Of a stretch of 64,000 nt of DNA, positions 38,290-46,621 are shown piece by piece (within the stretch, counting starts at the first letter, position 1; every line of letters starts with the position of its first letter). Under the pieces are notes generated by a model that did no database searches, was not told where the DNA came from, and saw nothing but the letters and a program-made list of their open reading frames with translations. The DNA is from Bacteroidetes bacterium GWF2_33_16. Lineage in GTDB: Bacteria > Bacteroidota > Bacteroidia > Bacteroidales > UBA12077. The stretch lies in assembly GCA_001768565.1 (NCBI GenBank), contig MEOE01000032.1, forward strand, positions 1 through 64,000. Reading direction: 5' to 3'. The translations under genes were made by a program, and so were the position numbers.

Positions 38290-40227
38290 ATGAATAAATT
38301 TGTTTTACTTATTGTTACTTTTTTCTCGTTCTATCAATTGTTTGCCCAGCAAGCAGACAGCGATTTATTATTAACCATTGATGGAAAAAAAATCCCTAAA
38401 GAGGAATTTATAAGATTATATACTAAGAATAAAACAAATATTACGACAGGAGAAGTAACTTCTGTCCCTGATTATCTTGAGTTGTTTATTAATTTTCAAT
38501 TAAAAGTTCTTGAAGCTGAAAAACTTGGGTATGATACATTGTCAAGTTTTATTAATGAGCTTAAAGGTTATCGTGAACAATTGGCCCGGCCATATTTAAT
38601 TGATAAGGAATCAAATGATCTAATTATTAAAGAAGCATACGAGAGAATGTTACTGGAGGTAAGGGCAAGTCATATACTTGTTGAAGTGTTTCCCGATGCT
38701 TTACCCGATGATACATTATTTGCCTATGACAAAGCGTTGGCTATTCGCACTCGTATTATTAATGGAGAACCTTTCGAATATGTTGCAAAAGGAGCTTCTG
38801 ATGACAAATCTGTTAAATATAATGGAGGTGATTTAGGCTATTTTACCGTTTTTGAGATGGTTTATCCATTCGAAAATGCTGTTTATCAAATGAATATTGG
38901 TGATATTTCTATGCCTGTTAGAACACAATTTGGTTATCATATTATTAAAAAAACAGATTCACGTAAATCCAATGGACAGGTTAAAGTTGCCCATATTATG
39001 CTATTAACACCGCAAGGTATAGTTCCTTCTGATGAACAAAGAAAAAAAGAGCAGATAAATGAATTGTATCATCGATTGAAAAAAGGTGAGGATTTTATAG
39101 AGCTGGCAAAACAATTTTCAGAGGACCGTGGGTCATCTAGAAACGGAGGCGATTTGCCATGGTTTGGTGTGGGAAGAATGGTGCCTGAATTTGAGAAGGC
39201 TGCTTTTGAATTAAAATTAAATGGTGATATTTCTTTGCCTGTTAAAACAAGTTTTGGATGGCATATTATTAAACGTATCGATAGAAAAGAAATTGGCACA
39301 TTTGCCGAGATGGAAGCAGAATTAAAATTTAAAGCGGGCAAAGATCAGCGTATTGAAATAGCCAGAACTGCACTTATTAATAAGTTGAAAAATGAAAATG
39401 GTTTTAAAATCAAATCATCAAATATCCCTTATTATTATGACATTAACGATAACAAACTTTTAATAACTCAAAAATATCTTGATCCAAACTATAAACATAA
39501 CGATACATTGATTATTTATCAGAATAAAGTAGTTCGCGAAAAAGATTTTATTACTTACTTACATAGATTTGTAGATCAGAGCGAATTAAGACCCGATATT
39601 TATAAAAAAGCATTTGACCAATTTATTGAAAATATTATTTTAGATACAGAAAATCAGAATCTAGAGAAAAAATATCCTGAATTTAAATATACTATCAAAG
39701 AATATCATGATGGTATTTTGTATTTCGAAATAACTGATGATCAGGTGTGGTCAAGAGCAACAGGCGACTCGGTTGGTATTAGTAAATATTATAATGAGCA
39801 CAAAGAGAATTATTTGTGGGATGAAAAATTTGATGGTTCTGTTTATTATTGCTCAAATGAGAAAGTATTTAAAAAAGTTTCTAAATTAGTTAATAAGTAT
39901 AACTTTGGAACAAAAGTTAAAAACGATGATTTACTCAAAAAGTTTAACTCTGAAAATAATGAACAATTAAAAATTGTTACAAGCGTTTTTGGTAAGGGCG
40001 AAAATGAAAATATTGATTTTTATGCATGGAAACTTGGCCAATCTGGAAATAACAACTATGTTTTGGTAAAAGGTAAGTTAATACCTAAACAACAAAAAAC
40101 GCTCGATGAGGCAAAAGGGCAAGTTATATCAGATTATCAAACTTTTATAGAGAGTGAGTGGACAAATGAACTTAGAAATAAGTATAAAGTTGAAATTAAT
40201 CAGAGTATTTTATCTAAAATAAAATAA
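38290..40227 (+). CDS. Periplasmic peptidyl-prolyl isomerase with two parvulin domains
   Basis: This 645-residue exported protein has a signal peptide ending at FAQQ. It carries two PpiC/parvulin domains, one at about 115-225 (VRASHILVE, FGYHIIKKTD) and one at about 230-335 (VKVAHIMLL, FGWHIIKRID). A long C-terminal region resembles a SurA-type N/C chaperone core. It probably helps fold outer-membrane proteins in the periplasm. The frame begins with a GTG at 38287, but the ATG at 38290 directly precedes the signal peptide. It is first of three consecutive SurA-like genes. Confidence 0.9.
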   Translation: MNKFVLLIVTFFSFYQLFAQQADSDLLLTIDGKKIPKEEFIRLYTKNKTNITTGEVTSVPDYLELFINFQLKVLEAEKLGYDTLSSFINELKGYREQLARPYLIDKESNDLIIKEAYERMLLEVRASHILVEVFPDALPDDTLFAYDKALAIRTRIINGEPFEYVAKGASDDKSVKYNGGDLGYFTVFEMVYPFENAVYQMNIGDISMPVRTQFGYHIIKKTDSRKSNGQVKVAHIMLLTPQGIVPSDEQRKKEQINELYHRLKKGEDFIELAKQFSEDRGSSRNGGDLPWFGVGRMVPEFEKAAFELKLNGDISLPVKTSFGWHIIKRIDRKEIGTFAEMEAELKFKAGKDQRIEIARTALINKLKNENGFKIKSSNIPYYYDINDNKLLITQKYLDPNYKHNDTLIIYQNKVVREKDFITYLHRFVDQSELRPDIYKKAFDQFIENIILDTENQNLEKKYPEFKYTIKEYHDGILYFEITDDQVWSRATGDSVGISKYYNEHKENYLWDEKFDGSVYYCSNEKVFKKVSKLVNKYNFGTKVKNDDLLKKFNSENNEQLKIVTSVFGKGENENIDFYAWKLGQSGNNNYVLVKGKLIPKQQKTLDEAKGQVISDYQTFIESEWTNELRNKYKVEINQSILSKIK

Positions 40228-40239
40228 GCAGAACTATTA

Positions 40240-41088
40240 ATGAAGTTAATTATTGCAATAATTATAGTTTTAGTTCTTACTGGCACATCGTGTTCTGATA
40301 ACAAAACTGCAAATCAGGATAAAACTGTGGCCAAGGTTTTTGACAAATACCTATATATTAGTGATCTGGAGGGTGTTTTTCCGCAAAATATTTCAAAGGA
40401 CGATAGTATAACAATTGCAAGAAATTATATTAATACCTGGGTTAAAAAACAATTAATGCTTCGAAAAGCTGAAATAAATCTATCAGACGAAAATAAAGAT
40501 ATTCAAAAAGAAATAGATGATTACAGATCATCATTGTTGATATTCAGATATAAACAAGAACTTATACGACAAAAGATTGATACTGTAGTAACCGATTCAG
40601 AGATAAGAAATTATTACAATGAGTTTTCAGGTAATTTTATCCTAAACCAAAATATTCTTAAATCAACTTTTATTAAGGTTTCAAAGCAAGCCCCTGATTT
40701 ACCAAGATTAAAACAATGGTTCCGATCCGATGACCCCGATAATTTGTTGAAAATTGATGAGTATTGTTATCAATATGCTAGTAAATACCACTCATTTAAT
40801 AACGAATGGATTTTCTTTAGTGATTTGCAAAAAGAAGTTCCATTAAAGACGGATCTTGAAGACCAGATTATAAAATATCAGAAATATGTTGAGGTTGATG
40901 ATTCTCTTTTCATTTATCTTGTAAAAATAAATGAATATGCATTAAAAAGTAATGTGCAGCCTTTAGAATATGCACAGCTAAAAATAAAAAGCATAATATT
41001 AAACAAAAGGAAATTTTCTTTTTTGGAAGAAATTGAAAACGATATATTCAATGATGCTTTAGATAGAAACGAATTTGTAATTTATTAA
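40240..41088 (+). CDS. SurA-like lipoprotein without parvulin domain
   Basis: This 282-residue predicted lipoprotein has a lipobox (VLTGTSCSD) about 18 residues in. It resembles the SurA N-terminal chaperone domain (helices with KVFDKYLYISDLEGVFP), but no parvulin core with a His/Gly-rich active site is visible. It is therefore a non-catalytic chaperone candidate, not an isomerase. It lies 12 bp after the double-parvulin gene and 11 bp before surA, so all three are probably translated together. Confidence 0.82.
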   Translation: MKLIIAIIIVLVLTGTSCSDNKTANQDKTVAKVFDKYLYISDLEGVFPQNISKDDSITIARNYINTWVKKQLMLRKAEINLSDENKDIQKEIDDYRSSLLIFRYKQELIRQKIDTVVTDSEIRNYYNEFSGNFILNQNILKSTFIKVSKQAPDLPRLKQWFRSDDPDNLLKIDEYCYQYASKYHSFNNEWIFFSDLQKEVPLKTDLEDQIIKYQKYVEVDDSLFIYLVKINEYALKSNVQPLEYAQLKIKSIILNKRKFSFLEEIENDIFNDALDRNEFVIY

Positions 41089-41099
41089 ATACTATAAAA

Positions 41100-42452
41100 A
41101 TGATTCAAAAAATTAATAACACACTTTGTATTTTATTGTTTTTCTTTATTTCTGTGATCACATTTGGCCAGAATAAACTTATGATCGATCAGGTAGTTGC
41201 CGTTGTGGGCGATAAAATAATATTGCAATCTGATATTGAAAATCAAGTACTTCAATTAATGGCACAGGGATATAAACCTCAGGGCGATGCTAAATGCGAA
41301 ATTCTTGAAGAATTGCTAGCGCAAAAATTGCTTTTAACACAAGCTGAATTAGATAGCTTGGAGGTTGGAATGAATCGTGTTGAGTCTGAGCTCGAAAGAC
41401 GATTAACTTATTTTATTCGACAGATTGGATCAGAAAAGAAACTTGAAGAGTATTATAATAAATCCATTTTAGAGATAAAAGAAGACTTTAGACCACTTAT
41501 TCGCGAACAGCTTCTTACTCAAATGATGCAATCCGAAATAGTAGCAGGACTTTCAATAACACCAAAAGAAGTGAGTCGTTTCTTTAAGAATATTGACCCT
41601 GATAGCATACCTATGGTAAATGCACAATATGAGATTCAGCAAATTGTAATTCATCCAATGGCAAGCGAGGATTCTCGTGCTGCTGCAAGGGAAAAATTGC
41701 TGGGATTACGTCAGAGAATTCAGGATGGTGAACGTTTCTCAACTTTGGCTGTACTGTATTCAGAAGATCCAGGATCAGCCCGTAAAGGTGGTGAACTTGG
41801 TTTTAGAACAAAAGATGAATTAGATCCGGAATTTGCGAAAGCAGCGTTTTCACTAAAAGATGATGGCGTATCACGAATTGTAGAATCAGCTTTTGGATTT
41901 CATTTAATTCAGTTAGTTGCTAAAGAAGGAAATCAAGCAAATGTTCGACATATCCTTGTTAAACCAAAGGTTGATATTGATGTAAAAATCAAGGCAATGA
42001 GTAAATTGGATAGTATTGCCACACTCATACGATTAGATAGTTTAAAATTTGGTCACGCTGCAGCGAAATTCTCTGAAGACGAACAATCAAAATTTAATGA
42101 TGGTATAATGGTAAATCCAACAAATTCATCAACTAAGTTGGAACTTGATGAGCTACCTCAGGAAATGTATACTGCTGTTCAAAAATTAAAAATCGGTGAA
42201 ATCTCAAGTCCTTTCGAATCAACCGATGATAAAGGTGATGTGGTGTACAAAATAATAAAGGTAAAACGAATAATAGATGCTCACAAAGCTAGTATAAAAG
42301 ACGATTTTGAAAGCATTGAACAAATGGCTCTTTCAATAAAACAACAGAGTATTATCAAGGACTGGATCGATGAACATAAAAAGAAAACATATATTCATAT
42401 TGACGAATCAATTATTCATTGTGATTTTTTAAAACAAGGTTGGATTAAATAA
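41100..42452 (+). CDS. surA: SurA-type periplasmic peptidyl-prolyl isomerase
   Basis: This 450-residue exported protein has a signal peptide ending near FGQ and a SurA N-terminal domain (MIDQVVAVVGDKIILQSDIE), the classic SurA start. A complete parvulin domain (about 175-285, YEIQQIVIHP, FGFHLIQL) and a second parvulin-like segment (VRHILVKP) follow. It would guide outer-membrane barrels such as LptD and porins. It is followed by an OstA-like gene 29 bp away, matching the SurA-LptD/OstA partnership known in other bacteria. Confidence 0.93.
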   Translation: MIQKINNTLCILLFFFISVITFGQNKLMIDQVVAVVGDKIILQSDIENQVLQLMAQGYKPQGDAKCEILEELLAQKLLLTQAELDSLEVGMNRVESELERRLTYFIRQIGSEKKLEEYYNKSILEIKEDFRPLIREQLLTQMMQSEIVAGLSITPKEVSRFFKNIDPDSIPMVNAQYEIQQIVIHPMASEDSRAAAREKLLGLRQRIQDGERFSTLAVLYSEDPGSARKGGELGFRTKDELDPEFAKAAFSLKDDGVSRIVESAFGFHLIQLVAKEGNQANVRHILVKPKVDIDVKIKAMSKLDSIATLIRLDSLKFGHAAAKFSEDEQSKFNDGIMVNPTNSSTKLELDELPQEMYTAVQKLKIGEISSPFESTDDKGDVVYKIIKVKRIIDAHKASIKDDFESIEQMALSIKQQSIIKDWIDEHKKKTYIHIDESIIHCDFLKQGWIK

Positions 42453-42481
42453 TCAATCTTATATTGAACTAAGATCTTTTC

Positions 42482-44002
42482 ATGCTAAGTAAGTTAAAGA
42501 TTATATATAGCATTCTCCTTTTGGGAATGCTTTGTTTTCAATCTCATTTGTTGGCTCAAAAAAAGGAACAGATTCAGATTATTAATTCAAATTCTCTCGA
42601 AGGAGGGAAGCAGTTATCTATAAGACGATTTCTTGGGAACGTTATATTCCAGCATAACAAAGCCACTATTTATTGCGATAGCGCTCATCTTTTTGTAAAT
42701 GAAAATGTTTTTCATGCCTTTAGCAAAGTTCATGTAAGTAGAGGCGATACGGTACATTTGTATGGCGATTTTATGCGTTATGATGGAAATACAAACATTG
42801 GCAAGGTTCGCCACAATGTTAGTTTAAAAGATAAAGAAACTACTCTTTATACAGATTCTCTCGATTTTAATAATTATACAGATGTTGCCTGGTATATTAA
42901 TGGAGGTCGAATTATTAATAGCGATAAAGAATTAACTAGCGAGATTGGTTATTACTATTTTAGCGAAAACCTTTTCTTTTTTAAAGATAGCGTAGTAGCA
43001 ACATCTCCTGATTATACAATTTTAAGCGATACTCTTAAGTATAATACTAAAACTGAGATTGCATATTTTGTTGGACCAACAAATATTTATAGCAAAGAAG
43101 AACATTTATATGCCGAAAATGGATGGCATAATACAAAAACAAAAATTTTTCAGTTTAATAAAAATGCTATTTATCAAAATAAAGAAAAGATATTAAAAGG
43201 AGATAGTCTATTTTATGATGATATTGCTGGTGTAGGCAAAGCATTTCGAAATATTTCCCTCATCGATACTACAGAAAACATGATTCTTATGGGTCATAAA
43301 GCTTTTTATCAGAAAGAGCCGGAGAGTTTTTTAATTACCGATAGTGCATTACTAATACAAGTAACCGACAAAATTGATTCTTTATTTCTTCATGCAGATA
43401 CATTACGCTCTAATTATGATTCCTCCGGATTATTCAGAGTTCTGAAAGCATATTATAAAGTAAAAATATTTAGAGATGATTTTCAGGGGCGATGTGATTC
43501 AATGGCATACTCGTTTAACGACTCTGTAATTCGAATGTATCGCGAACCTATTATATGGTCTGAAGGTAGTCAGCTTACCGCCAATTTTGTTGAAATACAT
43601 ACTAAAAACAGGAAAATGGATAAGTTTTATCTTAACGAAGAAGCTTTTATCGTTTCACAGGAAGAGGTAGATACTGCCCGGTTTAATCAGATAAGAGGGA
43701 AGGAAATGATAGGTTATATTCGAAACAATAAGCTTTTTAAGGTGGATGTTTTTGGTAACGGACAAACCATTTACTTTACAAAAGACGAAAAAGAAAATGA
43801 AATTGTTGGTGTTAATATTGCTGAAAGTAGCGATATAATAATTTATATGAATAATAATAGACCCGACAAAATAAATATGATTAAACAGCCTGCCGGAACA
43901 TTATACCCATTAGAAGAACTAATAGAAACAAAATTAAAAGGATTTCAGTGGTTTGAACACTTAAGGCCAAAAGAAAAGAATGAGATATTTAAACAGCATT
44001 AA
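42482..44002 (+). CDS. OstA-like organic-solvent-tolerance/LPS-export protein
   Basis: This 506-residue protein has a signal peptide (LLLGMLCFQSHLLA) and then repeated OstA/LptA-type beta-jellyroll units with segments such as YCDSAHLF, FYDDIAGVGKAF and YTDSLDF. It matches the OstA-like family typical of Bacteroidota, where it is thought to act with the LPS-transport bridge; that role is inference here. It ends 30 bp from the convergent DUF2795-like gene, separated by a strong terminator. Confidence 0.88.
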   Translation: MLSKLKIIYSILLLGMLCFQSHLLAQKKEQIQIINSNSLEGGKQLSIRRFLGNVIFQHNKATIYCDSAHLFVNENVFHAFSKVHVSRGDTVHLYGDFMRYDGNTNIGKVRHNVSLKDKETTLYTDSLDFNNYTDVAWYINGGRIINSDKELTSEIGYYYFSENLFFFKDSVVATSPDYTILSDTLKYNTKTEIAYFVGPTNIYSKEEHLYAENGWHNTKTKIFQFNKNAIYQNKEKILKGDSLFYDDIAGVGKAFRNISLIDTTENMILMGHKAFYQKEPESFLITDSALLIQVTDKIDSLFLHADTLRSNYDSSGLFRVLKAYYKVKIFRDDFQGRCDSMAYSFNDSVIRMYREPIIWSEGSQLTANFVEIHTKNRKMDKFYLNEEAFIVSQEEVDTARFNQIRGKEMIGYIRNNKLFKVDVFGNGQTIYFTKDEKENEIVGVNIAESSDIIIYMNNNRPDKINMIKQPAGTLYPLEELIETKLKGFQWFEHLRPKEKNEIFKQH

Positions 44003-44004
44003 AT

Positions 44005-44026
44005 AAAAAAGGGGGCATAGCCCCCC
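44005..44026. terminator. Terminator between OstA-like and DUF2795-like genes
   Basis: GGGGGC (44011-44016) pairs with GCCCCC (44020-44025) around ATA. On the minus strand the stem is followed by a T6 run (A-run at 44005-44010), a very strong intrinsic terminator for the DUF2795-like gene. On the plus strand the T tract is weaker. Confidence 0.9.
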
Positions 44027-44031
44027 AGATT

Positions 44032-44253
44032 TTAATATTCGTCTTCATTAAAGAAGAAATCATCTTTACTTGGATAGTCTGGCCAAATATCTTCGATACT
44101 TTCATAAATTTCTCCTTCGTCTTCAATTTCCTGAAGATTTTCAATAACTTCCAATGGTGCGCCCGATCGGATTGCAAAATCGATAAGTTCTTCTTTTGAT
44201 GCCGGCCATGGAGCATCTTCCAGTTTTGAGGCTAATTCTAGTGTCCAATACAT
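44032..44253 (-). CDS. Small acidic DUF2795-like protein
   Basis: This 73-residue protein is highly acidic (Asp/Glu cluster near the C-terminus). The core segment LEDAPWPASKEELIDFAIRSGAP resembles the DUF2795 helical fold, in which the Pro-Ala-Ser-Lys-Glu-Glu-Leu motif is typical. It has no cysteines, no signal peptide and no known activity. It has its own promoter (44289-44318) and terminator, so it is expressed separately from the PduO-type gene 73 bp upstream. Confidence 0.8.
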   Translation of the reverse strand: MYWTLELASKLEDAPWPASKEELIDFAIRSGAPLEVIENLQEIEDEGEIYESIEDIWPDYPSKDDFFFNEDEY

Positions 44254-44288
44254 ATATAATTATTTTTAATTATACCCTTAAAATTTTG

Positions 44289-44318
44289 CAAATATAGAAA
44301 TAATATTAAATAAGCAAA
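44289..44318 (-). promoter_or_regulatory. Bacteroidota-type sigma-A promoter for the DUF2795-like gene
   Basis: On the minus strand, TTTG (44318-44315) and TATATTTG (44296-44289) are separated by 18 bp, matching the -33/-7 consensus. Transcription would start near 44282, about 29 nt before the ATG at 44253. Confidence 0.6.
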
Positions 44319-44326
44319 TTATTTTT

Positions 44327-44881
44327 TTAAATTCGTGGTTTCCAAGGCGTCTCATTTGCCTTCAAATCTACTGATAATTTGCGCGATAACACAAATAAAT
44401 AATCTGATAATCGATTTAAATACTGAATAACTTTTTCGCTGTTTTTAAATTGGGTTTTTACTTTTAAAGAATATCTTTCAGCACGTCGGCATACATTTCG
44501 GGCAATATGACAGTAAGAAACTGTAGTATGACCACCTGGCAAAATAAATGATTTTAATGGTTCCAGATTTTTTTCCATAGCATCGATCTCTTTTTCGAGC
44601 ACTTCAATATCACTGGTAAAAAGTTCTGGGATTTTAACTTTGCAATTTTCACAATCTGTTGCTATTATTGAAGCACAAGTCATAAGTCGATCCTGTATCT
44701 CAATTAGAGTATTTTTAGTATGCTCATCAATATTTTGATCCCGGATTAATCCGATATAGGATATTAGTTCATCTATTGTGCCGTAAGCCTCAATTCTCTC
44801 ATGGTATTTAGGAACTCTTGTTCCTCCAATTAGCGATGTTTCTCCCTTATCGCCTGTTTTGGTATAAATTTTCATGTCCAT
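44327..44881 (-). CDS. PduO-type cob(I)alamin adenosyltransferase
   Basis: This 184-residue enzyme adenosylates cob(I)alamin with ATP to make coenzyme B12. The N-terminal ATP motif KIYTKTGDKGETSLIGG, the conserved Arg/Glu core RRAERYS and NRLSDYLFVLSR identify the PduO/MMAB family. It probably serves cobalamin salvage or supplies methylmalonyl-CoA mutase; no B12 genes lie nearby. The ATG at 44875 (MKIYTK) is an alternative start 2 codons in. It follows the LolD-type ATPase on the same strand with a 44-bp gap. Confidence 0.94.
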   Translation of the reverse strand: MDMKIYTKTGDKGETSLIGGTRVPKYHERIEAYGTIDELISYIGLIRDQNIDEHTKNTLIEIQDRLMTCASIIATDCENCKVKIPELFTSDIEVLEKEIDAMEKNLEPLKSFILPGGHTTVSYCHIARNVCRRAERYSLKVKTQFKNSEKVIQYLNRLSDYLFVLSRKLSVDLKANETPWKPRI

Positions 44882-44925
44882 TAATTCGTCGTTTATTGAT
44901 GAAACGCAATTCCATGATAATTGTT

Positions 44926-45639
44926 TTAATCGATTTTTGTAACTAGTGATGGGTTTAGATTTTTTTCATCCGATTCGATCATACCATCTTTAAGCCTTAT
45001 AATCCTATGTGCATGTTTTGCTACATCTTCCTCGTGAGTAACTATAATAATAGTATTTCCTCTTTTATGTATTTCGTCAAATAGGTTTAATATATCCATT
45101 GATGTTTTAGAATCAAGGTTACCTGTAGGCTCATCTGCCAGAATAATTGAAGGGGAATTCACCATTGCTCTTGCAACGGCAACTCTCTGGCGTTGTCCCC
45201 CCGAAAGTTCATTTGGTTTATGAGTCATTCGGTCTTCCAAACCTACACTTACTAATACCTCTTCAGCTCTTTTTAAACGGTCTATTTTATTAGTTCCTGC
45301 ATAGATTAAAGGCAATGTAACATTTTCGAGTGCAGTATATCGAGGTAATAAGTTAAATGTTTGAAATACAAATCCAATCTCTTTATTTCTTATTTCGGCT
45401 AATTGATCATCTCCATGATTACTTACATCATTATTATTGAGAATATATGTTCCTCCTGATGGAGTATCTAAGCAACCGATAATATTCATTAATGTTGATT
45501 TTCCCGATCCCGAAGGCCCCATAATAGCAACATATTCGTTTCTCTGAATATTTAATGAAACTGATCTTAGTGCTCTGATGGTTTCTGTTCCAACATAATA
45601 GTTTTTTACAAGTTGGCTAATTTCAATTACTTTATTCAT
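44926..45639 (-). CDS. ABC transporter ATPase, LolD/MacB type
   Basis: This 237-residue ABC ATP-binding subunit has Walker [10 protein letters not shown], the Q-loop in [12 protein letters not shown], signature [14 protein letters not shown], Walker [13 protein letters not shown] and the H-loop His in [10 protein letters not shown]. The sequence fits the LolD/MacB/FtsE-like class of mechanotransmission or lipoprotein-release ATPases. No permease gene is next to it, so its partner must lie elsewhere. It is downstream of the methyltransferase gene on the same strand. Confidence 0.93.
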   Translation of the reverse strand: MNKVIEISQLVKNYYVGTETIRALRSVSLNIQRNEYVAIMGPSGSGKSTLMNIIGCLDTPSGGTYILNNNDVSNHGDDQLAEIRNKEIGFVFQTFNLLPRYTALENVTLPLIYAGTNKIDRLKRAEEVLVSVGLEDRMTHKPNELSGGQRQRVAVARAMVNSPSIILADEPTGNLDSKTSMDILNLFDEIHKRGNTIIIVTHEEDVAKHAHRIIRLKDGMIESDEKNLNPSLVTKID

Positions 45640-45710
45640 TACAAAGTACTTATGGTTTTTTAACGAATTACGAAAATAATCAATTTTAAATGCTTTTGTT
45701 TATAAATCAT

Positions 45711-46505
45711 CTAAAATTTAATAACATAATGTTGATAAGACAATTCGGAACGAAAAAATATAATTCCCATTCTGAATATATCTATACTGACTCTTACTTT
45801 TGGGTTTCGTTTAATCTCGTTCCATGCAGTTTCCATTTCTTGTGACCAATGAATATCATCAAAAATAAAAACAGAATCGTTATGAGCTTTATCTATACAA
45901 GCATAGAAGTATTTTAAAGTTGGTTCTTTTTTATGATTTCCATCGAAAAAAACAAAATCCAGCTTGTTAATCTCCAATAGGATTTTATCAAGCACGGTAT
46001 CAAAATCTTCGTTTATAAATTGAATATTAGAGAGATCTAATCTCTTTGTTATTTCTTGAGCTTTGTCAAGTTTGCTTTTGGAGGCATCAACAGTGGTAAA
46101 TTTTGAATTGGGTGCTGCCGATCCAATGTATGAAGTGCTTATTCCAACCGAAGTGCCTAGTTCTAGTATAGTTGTAGGGTTAACAAATTGTACAAGGTCA
46201 AATAATAACTTGCCATACCTTTGAGGTACTCCGGATTGTTTTATTATATTACCAAGGCGAAGGTTGTTTTTCACTTTAAATTTCGATCCCGCACCTAAAT
46301 CATTAAAAACAATAAGCTCATCCGACTTTTTATAAAACTTATTAGCAGAGATTGTTTTTTTTAATGTAGCACCTACTTCTTTTTTATTAAATACGTCTTT
46401 AATCAATTTGAAAATAAATGGAGAATGAATTCCATGTCCCTTCTTATGCTTTGATAAAAGCACGTACTTGGAATATTTCAAAGCATAATTAATTCGTGAA
46501 ATCAT
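45711..46505 (-). CDS. Class I SAM-dependent methyltransferase
   Basis: This 264-residue protein has a Rossmann SAM-binding site TILELGTSVGISTSYIGSAA, followed by FTTVDASK and FVFFDGNHKKEPTLKYF, the pattern of O-methyltransferase family 3 members. A conserved N-terminal HKKGHGIHSPFIFKLI block precedes it, which I recall in a Bacteroidota-specific group. The frame runs up to 46595, giving a 30-residue Lys/Arg/Asn-rich extension. A TATCTTTG -7 box inside that stretch supports the ATG at 46505. The substrate is unknown. Confidence 0.85.
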   Translation of the reverse strand: MISRINYALKYSKYVLLSKHKKGHGIHSPFIFKLIKDVFNKKEVGATLKKTISANKFYKKSDELIVFNDLGAGSKFKVKNNLRLGNIIKQSGVPQRYGKLLFDLVQFVNPTTILELGTSVGISTSYIGSAAPNSKFTTVDASKSKLDKAQEITKRLDLSNIQFINEDFDTVLDKILLEINKLDFVFFDGNHKKEPTLKYFYACIDKAHNDSVFIFDDIHWSQEMETAWNEIKRNPKVRVSIDIFRMGIIFFRSELSYQHYVIKF

Positions 46506-46541
46506 AAGTCGAAATTTCAAAAAAATCTTAATATTGTGAAA

Positions 46542-46549
46542 CAAAGATA
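46542..46549 (-). promoter_or_regulatory. -7 box for the SAM methyltransferase gene
   Basis: On the minus strand this is TATCTTTG, an exact TAnnTTTG match. It lies 37 bp upstream of the ATG at 46505 but inside the coding frame if 46595 were the start, so it decides between the two. No -33 TTTG is seen. Confidence 0.45.
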
Positions 46550-46621
46550 AATTTATACGACGATTTATTTTTTTGTTTTTACGATTTTTAGGCATTTTAA
46601 ATTTTATAGGTACTTCATTTT

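Noticed and set aside
43989-44216. Alternative minus-strand reading frame over the DUF2795-like gene
   Set aside because: It runs through the GC-rich terminator and overlaps the better-supported DUF2795-like frame, so it is a shadow.
46506-46595. N-terminal extension of the methyltransferase to 46595
   Set aside because: The added residues are low-complexity Lys/Arg/Asn, and a TATCTTTG promoter box lies inside them.
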